Assembly: GCA_012512865.1 (NCBI GenBank)
Contig: JAAZDH010000071.1
Coordinates: forward strand, 1-23,019
Length of the DNA stretch: 23,019 nucleotides
Source of the DNA: Clostridiaceae bacterium
Lineage (GTDB): Bacteria > Bacillota > Clostridia > Acetivibrionales > DUMC01
Direction: 5' to 3'
Under the pieces are notes generated by a model, which saw only the letters and a list, made by a program, of their open reading frames with translations, was not told where the DNA came from and ran no database searches. Positions 16,625 through 23,019 of the stretch are shown in pieces. The position numbers and the translations under genes are program-made. How positions within the stretch are numbered: the stretch's first letter is position 1; every line of letters begins with the position of its first letter.

Positions 16625-17213
16625 TTGGAGAGCGAAATATCATCAATGCAAGAAGGTTATAGCCGCAGGAATCTGAAGGACGGCTTTTTTGTAGAGTATA
16701 TAAGAATACCTCAATTGACACCACCTGGTTATGTAATGACAAGCAAGCATTACCATGACTATTACGAGGTTTATTATCTTATTATTGGAGAAGCAAGTTA
16801 TATAATTGAAGATAATATATTCAACCTGAGGCAATATGGCATGGTTTTTATTAATAAAAATGTTTTCCATAAAACTCAATATAATGAGAAAGGTATTAAA
16901 GAAAGAATATTATATTAATCTAAATTATCAAAATAAAATCACACTGGAAGAACTATCCAAAACCTTTTTTGTAAGCAAATATTATCTATGCCGTACTTTT
17001 AAGGAGGTTACAGGTTTAAACATAATGGACTTCATTAACGAGAAAAGGCTGGCGGAGGCTGAAAAGCTTCTAAGGTATTCAAGGCTGAATATAACGGAAA
17101 TTTCAGAAAAAGTATGGTTCAGTAGCGTCAATTATTTTATTGAGCTTTTTAAAAACAAATATAAATATACCCGTAGAGCCTTTCAAAACAAGTATGCATA
17201 TAAAAATAATTAA
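16625..17213 (+). pseudogene. AraC-family transcriptional regulator with internal deletion and frameshift
   Basis: The TTG at 16625 is the likely start, 8 nt after GAGGGG (the GTG at 16616 is too close). The N-terminal frame gives a cupin-like sensor start, 'HYHDYYEVYYLIIGEASYII', and ends at TAA 16916-16918. The second frame then provides a full double helix-turn-helix: 'ITLEELSKTFFVSKYYLCRTFKEVTG' and 'NITEISEKVWFSSVNYFIELF'. AraC regulators of this kind have about 280 residues, but here 'KERILY' runs directly into 'YINLNYQNKITLEELS', so roughly 80-100 codons of the middle are missing and the frame changes at the joint (about 16900-16925). Within the HTH, the usual V-G-F is V-W-F and Y-x-P-x-xF has lost its Pro ('YKYTRRAF'), which are further signs of relaxed selection. 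It probably controlled the neighbouring glycosidase/URO-D genes before decay. A short HTH-only protein from a downstream start remains conceivable. Confidence 0.82.
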
Positions 17214-17368
17214 TACAATTTATGGGGTGAGTATGCGCGTCATTTTAACCAAAATTTTATGAGTTAAATCTGCATGGTGTTTTAGCCAAGATTGCTTATT
17301 TTTGCCCCCCGGCTTTTAATATGTATATTCCTGCTTCGAATACAGTGCTAGCAATTTGTTTCTTGTCA

Positions 17369-17428
17369 TTGTAGTTGCCGTTGTACTTGGTATTGTACTT
17401 GGCAATGTAATTGCCAATGTACTTGCCT
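17369..17428. repeat. Five tandem 12-bp repeats (consensus TTGTACTTGGCA) with embedded palindrome
   Basis: Units: TTGTAGTTGCCG, TTGTACTTGGTA, TTGTACTTGGCA, ATGTAATTGCCA, ATGTACTTGCCT. Units 3 and 4 create a perfect inverted repeat TTGGCAAT-GTA-ATTGCCAA at 17399-17417. It could be a protein-binding array or a slippage-made satellite. Confidence 0.85.
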
Positions 17429-17509
17429 TTTTACAAGCTTCAATAATATAATGCCAACCAGGTTTTTTTAATATTCCGTTTCTTTTTTTTACATGACATT
17501 ATTTCATCG

Positions 17510-17518
17510 TGGTATAAT
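17510..17518 (+). promoter_or_regulatory. Extended -10 promoter element
   Basis: TGGTATAAT is an exact TGnTATAAT. No good -35 box is found at 16-18 nt. The predicted transcript would begin near 17525 and run through the hairpin and the 13-bp array into the URO-D gene at 17794, giving a leader of about 270 nt. Confidence 0.42.
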
Positions 17519-17540
17519 TTCAACATGGTGTAATCTTATT

Positions 17541-17568
17541 GAGGCGGCTCCATTCGGGCTGCCGCCTT
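17541..17568 (+). other. GC-rich hairpin in the leader region
   Basis: GAGGCGGC (17541-17548) pairs with GCCGCCTT (17561-17568) around a 12-nt loop, with one G-T pair. The following sequence CACATTTTGC has only a weak T tract, so it is an uncertain terminator or a leader structure. Confidence 0.45.
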
Positions 17569-17644
17569 CACATTTTGCAAAATCCGGGACAAGGTATGCA
17601 TTTGTGTATAGAAGTATTGTGTGCAAGAAGTATGTACGATGAAC

Positions 17645-17760
17645 GTGTATAATGAAAATGTGTAATGAAAATGTGTAATGAAAATGTATAATAAACATGT
17701 ATAATGAAATTTTATAACGAACATGTTTAATGAAAATGTATAACTAATGTATAATTAAAT
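17645..17760. repeat. About nine degenerate 13-bp tandem repeats (consensus GTATAATGAAAAT)
   Basis: Consecutive units begin at 17645 (15 bp), 17660, 17673, 17686, 17699, 17712, 17725 (13 bp each), 17738 (11 bp) and 17749 (12 bp). Several units contain TATAAT or TAATGAAAAT, so the array presents multiple -10-like boxes just upstream of the gene at 17794. No spacer structure of a CRISPR is present. Confidence 0.9.
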
Positions 17761-17793
17761 ATGAAAAATATAATGGAAAACGGGGATTGAAGG

Positions 17794-18915
17794 ATGATAC
17801 GTGTGACGGAAAGAGAAAGATTACTGATGGTTTTAAAAGGCTATACCCCTGACAGGGTGCCCTGGTTTGCCGACCTTGGACACTGGTATAGGGCGGAATG
17901 CGGTACGCAATGGGATTTGTTTTCCATAAGTAACTGTACAAAAGAAATAACTGATTTGCACCGTGAAGTAAAAGCCGGCTGGTATATTGAAGTTGGTTCA
18001 TTACACGAGGAATACTACGTTGATGGGGTGACCCGGGAAAAAGAAATATGCAAGGATGAGGCCATTGATCGTTATACAACTCCAATTGGCGAAATACATA
18101 TGGTCAGGAAATGGAATCCCATAAGTTATTCGTGGGATATAACAAAACGCATGGTGGAAAATGCCAAGGACCTGAAGATACTCCTGTATGCCGTGGAAAG
18201 AAGGAGGTTTAAGCCAAAATTCGAGAATTGGGAGTACATAGAAAGCATAGGGGGCGATACAGGCTTAGGATTTCCTTCCGTATCTTATACAGGGCTTGGA
18301 GTATTGATTTCATACTACATGGGAGTTGAGAATACCATATATGCAATAAATGATGAACCGGAACTGGTGGAAAGGTATATCAGGGTTCATAATGAAAAAC
18401 AACTGGAATTGGTTGATTTATACTGCAATACCCCCGCACCTCATATTATTCACGGGGACAACCTGTCGGGGGATGTGCAGTCTCCCAGCCTGTTTATGAA
18501 GTACAGCTTTGATCAATATAAAAGCATAGCAGACTGCCTGCATAAAGCCGGGAAGACCGTATCAGCCCACTTGGACGGGTATTTAAACAATATTATCGGG
18601 CTGGTAGCCAGGGCTGGTACGGATGTGGCAGATGCCTGCACACCTAAACCAACGGGTGATCTTAGCCCGGTTGAAATGAGAAGGCAGGCGGGCAATGACA
18701 TGATCCTGATGGGGGGCATCTCCCCGGTGATGTGGCTGCCGGAAACCAGTGAAAAGGATTTTATTGCCCATGTACGGGAATGGCTTGATTTAAGGAAAAT
18801 AAGCAACAGGCTTGTACAGTCAGCGGGAGATCAAGTACCTCCCGGTACGGATATTAAACGAATTAAACTAGTCTACGAGCTGGTTGAAGAATACGGGCGA
18901 TATGATCGCATGTGA
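17794..18915 (+). CDS. Uroporphyrinogen decarboxylase-superfamily protein (HxD variant)
   Basis: A 373-residue open protein, ATG at 17794 with GGGGA 7 nt upstream. It starts 'VTERERLLMVLKGYTPDRVPWFADLGHW', the usual N-terminal helix of URO-D-like methyltransferases, and has the barrel segments 'HGDNLSGDVQSPSLFMKY' and 'CTPKPTGDLSPVEMRRQAGNDMILMGGI'. In contrast to the protein at 11854, the metal-site region reads His259-x-Asp261 ('AHLDG') and the third position lacks Cys (an Arg aligns there before 'SAGDQVPPG'), so a zinc-thiolate site is not expected. This points to another chemistry in the same fold. It is not HemE on context. The gene sits behind a repeat-rich leader and is the last intact URO-D gene of the island. 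Substrate is unknown. The stop codon is inside a short duplicated stretch (18903-18931). Confidence 0.8.
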   Translation: MIRVTERERLLMVLKGYTPDRVPWFADLGHWYRAECGTQWDLFSISNCTKEITDLHREVKAGWYIEVGSLHEEYYVDGVTREKEICKDEAIDRYTTPIGEIHMVRKWNPISYSWDITKRMVENAKDLKILLYAVERRRFKPKFENWEYIESIGGDTGLGFPSVSYTGLGVLISYYMGVENTIYAINDEPELVERYIRVHNEKQLELVDLYCNTPAPHIIHGDNLSGDVQSPSLFMKYSFDQYKSIADCLHKAGKTVSAHLDGYLNNIIGLVARAGTDVADACTPKPTGDLSPVEMRRQAGNDMILMGGISPVMWLPETSEKDFIAHVREWLDLRKISNRLVQSAGDQVPPGTDIKRIKLVYELVEEYGRYDRM

Positions 18916-18931
18916 ACGTGATTGCATGTGA
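18903..18931. repeat. Duplicated 13-bp stretch at 3' end of URO-D gene
   Basis: TGATCGCATGTGA (18903-18915) and TGATTGCATGTGA (18919-18931) match at 12 of 13 bases with a 16-bp period. The first copy ends with the gene's TGA stop. Confidence 0.75.
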
Positions 18932-19064
18932 TTATAGGCGGGCAATGCCAAAAAACATGGCGGTCATCTCCAAAATAAAAAGTTGCAAATATTATTTCAA
19001 AGTTATACTATATTCTTGGTGGGAAAAGGCAGATACACAATGCTTGATATTTAAAGTGTAAAGT

Positions 19065-19084
19065 ATGCCGTAAAATGCCGTAAG
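19065..19084. repeat. 10-bp tandem duplication
   Basis: ATGCCGTAAA is followed by ATGCCGTAAG in the intergenic region before the SGNH hydrolase gene. It is another member of the short-duplication set. Confidence 0.7.
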
Positions 19085-19184
19085 AGCCATAAGATAAGAT
19101 TATTAAGATTATGTTATAAATTACGAAAATGATCAAACTGAAGAAGAAGGATTGAACCAAGCAAGGTAAAGGGGCGATTTTTAA

Positions 19185-19841
19185 GTGTCAATTCCAAGTA
19201 ACAAGGCTTATTTGTTGGATATAGTCGAAGAATTGAATAAATACTGGCCTGAAAACCGTACTATTAATATTGTGAGCCATGGGCACAGCGTACCAGCTGG
19301 GTATTTTGCCACACCCGTGGTGGATACTTTAAACGCATACCCGCATTTGTTGCACAGGGAATTAAAAAAGAAATATCCTTATGCGGTTGTTAATGTCATC
19401 GTAACTGCGATCGGAGGTGAAAGCTCCTGCAAGGGGCTCCAGCGTTTTGAAAGGGAAGTGTTGTGTTTTCGTCCCGATGTTATTACCATTGATTACGGCT
19501 TGAATGACAGGCGCATAGGGCTCGAAGCAGCAAGAGAAAGCTGGTCGGGCATGATTAGGAAATCGTTGGAATTGGGAATAAAAGTACTCCTTTTAACGCC
19601 TACAATGGATAAGAGGGGCTTTCGCGATGAAACAGCGGAAGGATGGGTAATACTGAAAAAGCATTGTGAACAAATCCGGTTGCTGGCGGATGAATTTGGG
19701 GTGGGACTGGTGGATAGTTTTAAGGCATTTGAGGAATACATAGATAATATTGGGTCCATAGAAGAACTTATGTCATTTGATAATCATCCTAATAGAAGAG
19801 GACATGAACTAGTTGCAAGGGAAATTATGAAATGGTTTTAA
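19185..19841 (+). CDS. SGNH/GDSL-like hydrolase
   Basis: A 218-residue protein. GTG 19185 is preceded by AAAGGGG (19168-19174). The fold blocks are visible: block I 'SHGHSVPAGY' with Ser35 as the likely nucleophile (GHS replaces the usual GDS), block II Gly in 'VTAIGGESS' (about 77-78), block III 'YGLND' with Asn107, and block V 'FDNHPNRRG' with Asp199 and His201. Size and layout fit cytoplasmic SGNH esterases that deacylate carbohydrates; no signal peptide is seen. It follows the URO-D gene by 269 nt and precedes nnr, so it may be the last member of the catabolic island. The Asp to His change in block I and the D-x-H form of block V are variants that could alter activity but keep the core triad. 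Substrate is not predictable; an acetyl or other acyl sugar is the natural guess. Confidence 0.82.
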   Translation: MSIPSNKAYLLDIVEELNKYWPENRTINIVSHGHSVPAGYFATPVVDTLNAYPHLLHRELKKKYPYAVVNVIVTAIGGESSCKGLQRFEREVLCFRPDVITIDYGLNDRRIGLEAARESWSGMIRKSLELGIKVLLLTPTMDKRGFRDETAEGWVILKKHCEQIRLLADEFGVGLVDSFKAFEEYIDNIGSIEELMSFDNHPNRRGHELVAREIMKWF

Positions 19842-19856
19842 ATGGCTGGAAGACGG

Positions 19857-19878
19857 GATATATGGTTGATATATGGTT
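19857..19878. repeat. 11-bp perfect tandem duplication
   Basis: GATATATGGTT occurs twice head to tail between the SGNH hydrolase and nnr genes. Confidence 0.85.
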
Positions 19879-19960
19879 TAATGACAAACCGGGTGAGGAA
19901 AACTATTGAAAGTACATAAGGTGCATTTTTCAGGGTGGTACATGCGCGGAGGAATTGTGT

Positions 19961-21580
19961 ATGCAGGTTGCAACACCTTCACAGATGAGGGAAATCGACA
20001 AAAGGGCTATAACTGAATATGGCATCCCTGGAATAGTGCTGATGGAAAATGCTGCCTTGCAGGTAGTCCGTGAAATTGAAAAAATGCTTGGCAGTATTGC
20101 TGGCAGGGAAATTCTTATATTTGCAGGAAAAGGGAACAACGGGGGCGATGCCTTTGCCGTTGCAAGGCATTTGCATAACAGGGGAGCGTCGATAGGTTTA
20201 TGCATATTGGCGGACAGGAACTCTATAAAGGGGGATGCTGCCGTTAATTTAGCCATCGTTGAGAAAATGGGACTTAAGATGATTGAAATAACGGGAAAGG
20301 TGCCGGGCAGTGGCGTATATTCAAACGGCATGCAATATGCCAGTGACTGGCTTGCCGGGGCTGACCTCGTAGTCGACGGCATATTTGGCACAGGTTTGAA
20401 AGGCGAAATAACAGGGATTGAGGCGGAAATAATAAAATTGATTAATTCCTGCGGCAAACCTGTAATATCAATCGACATTCCTTCCGGGATTAATGGTGAA
20501 ACCGGGGAAGTCTGCGGGGTATGTGTCAATGCAAGAATAACAGTGACCTTTGGGCTTCCTAAGATTGGCCTTGTTTTATTTCCGGGATGCAAATATGCCG
20601 GGGAACTTGTTGTTGCAGATATAGGCATACCGCCGGAAGTAACGGGTAGCATGGGCATCAAAATTCACGTAATTGAAAAGCAAATGGTGGCTTCCATGAT
20701 TCCCGGCAGGGAAAAGCAAACAAACAAGGGGGATTATGGGAAGGTTTTAATAATTAGCGGGTCAAAGGGCATGACCGGGGCAGGGTGCCTTGCGGCAAGG
20801 GCGGCCCACAGGTCAGGCGCCGGCCTGGTTTACCTTGCCGTGCCGGGAAGCCTTTTACCTGTTTACGGAGCTTCATTAACCGAAACAATAATTATTCCCG
20901 TGGAAGACCAGGACAAGGGGCATATTGTTTACGACGGCATGGGCTTCCTGGAAAAGCAGATGGAAGGGAAGAACGTGATAGCAGCCGGGCCGGGGTTATC
21001 GGTAAACGAGGATACGATAGAGCTTATTTTTAGGATTATTGAGAAATCAATAATGCCGCTGGTGCTTGATGCAGACGCGCTTAATGCAATAGCCCGGGAT
21101 GTTTCCGTTTTGAAGAAGCTGAAAACAACTGCCGTAATTACCCCTCACCCGGGTGAAATGGCCAGGCTCACCGGTAAAAGCACGGCCCAAATCCAAGAAG
21201 ACAGGGTCAATACAGCAAGGGAATTTGCATCAAAATGGGGAGTTATTACCGTGCTTAAGGGTTTCCGGACGATAGTAGCCTTACCTGATGAAACAGCGTA
21301 CATCAATCTTACGGGAAATCCCGGGATGGCAACCGCAGGCACGGGGGATGTATTAACCGGCATTATTGCAGGGCTTATAACCCAGGGTATCAAACCGGGG
21401 GATGCTGCTGTTGCCGGGGTATACTTGCATGGCCTGGCGGGAGACATGGCAGCGGCCAAAAAAGGCGAATATGGTCTTATTGCGAGTGACCTGGTTGATG
21501 AGATCCCGGCCGCGGTAATGGGTGCAGTGGAAAACAGGGACCGTACCCTGTCTTATTCTTGCTGTTTTCTATCGAGGTGA
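19961..21580 (+). CDS. nnr: Bifunctional NAD(P)H-hydrate epimerase / ADP-dependent NAD(P)H-hydrate dehydratase
   Basis: A 539-residue protein that repairs damaged NAD(P)HX: the N-terminal YjeF_N epimerase interconverts R and S hydrates, and the C-terminal YjeF_C domain dehydrates S-NAD(P)HX using ADP. ATG 19961 is chosen because GGAGG (19948-19952) lies 8 nt upstream; the in-frame TTG at 19955 is too close. Epimerase features: 'PSQMREIDKRAI', 'LMENAA', 'GKGNNGGDAFAVARHL' (about 56-71), 'DGIFGTGLKGEI' and 'IDIPSGINGETG'. The dehydratase part has 'NKGDYGKVLIISGSKGMTGA', 'LDADALN', 'TPHPGEMARLTG' and 'GNPGMATAGTGDVLTGIIAG' with catalytic Asp463. The protein is cytosolic. Its TGA touches the alr ATG directly, and in Clostridia and Bacilli nnr and alr are common partners, so this is a housekeeping operon. 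The last 20 residues diverge from family consensus and are not assigned. Confidence 0.94.
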   Translation: MQVATPSQMREIDKRAITEYGIPGIVLMENAALQVVREIEKMLGSIAGREILIFAGKGNNGGDAFAVARHLHNRGASIGLCILADRNSIKGDAAVNLAIVEKMGLKMIEITGKVPGSGVYSNGMQYASDWLAGADLVVDGIFGTGLKGEITGIEAEIIKLINSCGKPVISIDIPSGINGETGEVCGVCVNARITVTFGLPKIGLVLFPGCKYAGELVVADIGIPPEVTGSMGIKIHVIEKQMVASMIPGREKQTNKGDYGKVLIISGSKGMTGAGCLAARAAHRSGAGLVYLAVPGSLLPVYGASLTETIIIPVEDQDKGHIVYDGMGFLEKQMEGKNVIAAGPGLSVNEDTIELIFRIIEKSIMPLVLDADALNAIARDVSVLKKLKTTAVITPHPGEMARLTGKSTAQIQEDRVNTAREFASKWGVITVLKGFRTIVALPDETAYINLTGNPGMATAGTGDVLTGIIAGLITQGIKPGDAAVAGVYLHGLAGDMAAAKKGEYGLIASDLVDEIPAAVMGAVENRDRTLSYSCCFLSR

Positions 21581-22756
21581 ATGGATGTGGAGTATAGGTT
21601 TAGCAGGGCATGGGCAGAAATAAATCTTGACAACATGGCACATAATGTTAAGGAAATAAGAAAAATAACTAATAAAAGGACAGAATTGATGGGAGTGGTT
21701 AAAGCGGATGCATACGGGCACGGCGCAGTGGAGGTTGCCAGGGCTCTCCTTGAAAACGGCGTATCCAGGCTTGCCGTGGCCATGATTGATGAGGCCATAC
21801 AGTTGCGCAAGCACGGGATTGATGCACCTATACTGATAATGAGCCATACTGACCCTTCGAGGGCTGAAGATGTTATTAAGTACAATGTGGCACAGACCGT
21901 GTTCAGTTACGAGTTGGCCGAGGTATTGTCAAATGCCGCCATTAGGTTGGGCCATAAGGCAAGGATTCATATTAAAGTGGATACGGGCATGACAAGGGTT
22001 GGGTTTAAACCAGGCTACGGCATTGTAGAGGGTATTATCGAAATGAGCAAATTAAAGGGAATTATTGTTGAAGGAATGTTTACCCATTTTGCTTCGGCTG
22101 ATGAAAATGACAGGGACTATACTTACATGCAGTTTGAGAAATACATTAGCATATGTACCGAACTCAGGAGGGTAGGGATACATATACCGATAAAACATGT
22201 TGCGAATAGCGCGGCCCTCATCGAGTTTCCCGAGATGCACCTGGACATGGTAAGGCCGGGGATTATTTTGTATGGACATTATCCTTCTTCGAAGATTGAT
22301 AGAAGTAAAATCAACCTGAAACCTGCGATGACATTAAAAGCTAATATAATACTTGTCAAGGAGGTTGAATATAATATACCGGTGAGCTACGGCAGGGTTT
22401 TTACCACGAGGCGCAGAAGTAAAATAGCAACCGTGCCGGTAGGATACGCGGACGGATATTCTCGTACCCTTACCGGGAAGGCAAGGGTTTTGATTAACGG
22501 TGAATATGCTCCTGTTGTTGGTGCCATATGCATGGACCAGTTCATGGTTGACGTGACGGATGTAAAAAGCGACGTAAAGGTAGGTGACGAGGTGGTTATA
22601 TTCGGAACTCAAGCTGGTAAAGAAATAAAAGCTGAAGAGGTTGCATCACTTGCTGGTACCATTAACTATGAAGTAATAAGCGTTGTGGGGAAAAGGATAC
22701 CGCGTGTATATCTTAAGGGAGGCAAAATTTACAGTGTATTAAACTACCTGGTCTAG
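21581..22756 (+). CDS. alr: Alanine racemase
   Basis: A 391-residue PLP enzyme converting L- to D-alanine for peptidoglycan. Lys41 in 'GVVKADAYGHGAVEVA' forms the Schiff base; Tyr270 in 'VSYGRVFTT' is the opposite-face catalytic Tyr; 'HIKVDTGMTRVGF', 'HVANSAALIEFPEMHLDMVRPGIILYG', 'PVGYADGYSR' and 'CMDQFMVDVTD' are classical racemase segments. Length is normal. The ATG at 21581 starts directly after the nnr stop, with GAGG only 3 nt upstream; the in-frame GTG at 21587 has better spacing (9 nt) and cannot be excluded. Translational coupling to nnr is likely. In many Firmicutes alr is followed by a ribbon-helix-helix antitoxin and MazF-type toxin; here 263 non-coding bases follow to the window end, so that arrangement cannot be checked. 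Confidence 0.96.
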   Translation: MDVEYRFSRAWAEINLDNMAHNVKEIRKITNKRTELMGVVKADAYGHGAVEVARALLENGVSRLAVAMIDEAIQLRKHGIDAPILIMSHTDPSRAEDVIKYNVAQTVFSYELAEVLSNAAIRLGHKARIHIKVDTGMTRVGFKPGYGIVEGIIEMSKLKGIIVEGMFTHFASADENDRDYTYMQFEKYISICTELRRVGIHIPIKHVANSAALIEFPEMHLDMVRPGIILYGHYPSSKIDRSKINLKPAMTLKANIILVKEVEYNIPVSYGRVFTTRRRSKIATVPVGYADGYSRTLTGKARVLINGEYAPVVGAICMDQFMVDVTDVKSDVKVGDEVVIFGTQAGKEIKAEEVASLAGTINYEVISVVGKRIPRVYLKGGKIYSVLNYLV

Positions 22757-22860
22757 GCTGTAAGATAAGCCCTATAAGAAGAATGGCTTTACTGTCCTTA
22801 AGACATGTAGCATGGGACATGAGGATATAGGATAGAGAAAAAAGGTAATAATATTTTAAT

Positions 22861-22890
22861 TTGACCAGGTGGCATTATAGAATATATAAT
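22861..22890 (+). promoter_or_regulatory. Sigma-A-type promoter downstream of alr
   Basis: TTGACC (22861-22866) and TATAAT (22885-22890) are separated by 18 nt; TATATA at 22883 gives a 16-nt alternative. Transcription would start near 22897 and meet the hairpin at 22970. Confidence 0.5.
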
Positions 22891-22969
22891 TATTATACAG
22901 CCATTAAATGCATCAAAAGATTAAAAGAGTTTATAGTTGTAAAATAAACATGTCATGGTTGAAATGTGA

Positions 22970-23005
22970 AAATGACGCCAGGAGATGTCCGGCGTCATTT
23001 CTTTC
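22970..23005 (+). terminator. Hairpin terminator near right window edge
   Basis: AAATGACGCC (22970-22979) pairs perfectly over 10 bp with GGCGTCATTT (22991-23000) around an 11-nt loop, followed by CTTTC. The T tract is short. It can serve as the nnr-alr terminator or as an attenuator of the short transcript from the promoter at 22861. Confidence 0.65.
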
Positions 23006-23019
23006 GGCCGTGAGTTATC

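Larger units (their letters stand above)
17214..17793. other. Repeat-rich 580-bp intergenic region
   Basis: No coding frame is credible; minus-strand open frames here arise from the short repeats. It holds a 5 x 12-bp array (17369-17428), an extended -10 promoter-like site (17510-17518), a hairpin (17541-17568) and a roughly 9 x 13-bp array (17645-17760), directly before the intact URO-D gene at 17794. The first 150 bases show nothing recognisable. Confidence 0.75.

Noticed and set aside
17504..17724. Two overlapping minus-strand frames rich in His, Tyr and Phe
   Set aside because: They are produced by the 13-bp repeat array (no multiple of three, so all frames stay similar) and have no ribosome site.
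17645..17760. CRISPR array
   Set aside because: Repeats are only 13 bp, directly adjacent with no spacers, and no cas gene is present.
19930..20661. Minus-strand open frame of 243 residues
   Set aside because: Antisense shadow of the conserved nnr epimerase domain.

Overview
The window looks like a chromosome segment from an anaerobic, low-to-moderate-GC Firmicute of the class Clostridia. The pointers are strong AGGAGG-type ribosome sites, frequent TTG and GTG starts, a DUF1540 Cys-rich miniprotein, a DUF4330 protein next to a polysaccharide ligase, and an nnr-alr pair. No rRNA, tRNA, CRISPR array, transposase or phage gene was seen. I cannot name a genus from sequence alone.

Layout. (1) 1-8412 carries surface-polysaccharide genes. 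They are the end of a DUF4330 protein, a Wzy/O-antigen-ligase-type membrane protein, and on the minus strand a GT4 glycosyltransferase, a UDP-ManNAc-type dehydrogenase and a HAD phosphatase fused in frame to a Wzx-like flippase. An intact plus-strand Asp-box (sialidase-like) beta-propeller gene and a dead AraC fragment lie between them. (2) 9024-18915 is a carbohydrate-catabolism island. It has two GH4 genes, an acetyl-xylan-esterase-like hydrolase, three uroporphyrinogen-decarboxylase-superfamily (URO-D) proteins, an AraC regulator and a DUF1540 gene with a strong terminator. (3) 19185-22756 holds an SGNH hydrolase followed by housekeeping nnr (NAD(P)HX repair) and alr (alanine racemase). A promoter-like element and a hairpin lie at the right edge.

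The most striking property is localised gene decay. One GH4 gene is frameshifted by a 16-bp tandem duplication. The esterase carries a T6-tract frameshift and probably an internal deletion. One URO-D gene has an in-frame TAG plus a 1-nt frameshift. The AraC gene at 16625 has lost its middle, and another AraC remnant (6021) has a nonsense codon and a frameshift. Interleaved genes (URO-D 11854, GH4 13506, URO-D 17794, SGNH 19185) stay open. The window is also rich in short direct duplications of 8-16 bp, including a 5 x 12-bp and a roughly 9 x 13-bp array, so replication slippage may have caused part of the damage.

Hypothesis: the island once acted on acetylated, O-methylated uronic-acid-bearing oligosaccharides. 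The GH4 of the CHG class suggests alpha-glucuronidase or galacturonidase, the esterase deacetylation, and an MtaA-like URO-D protein with an intact HxC...C zinc site methyl transfer. AraC proteins would have controlled it. No corrinoid protein or transporter is present in the window, so this is inference.
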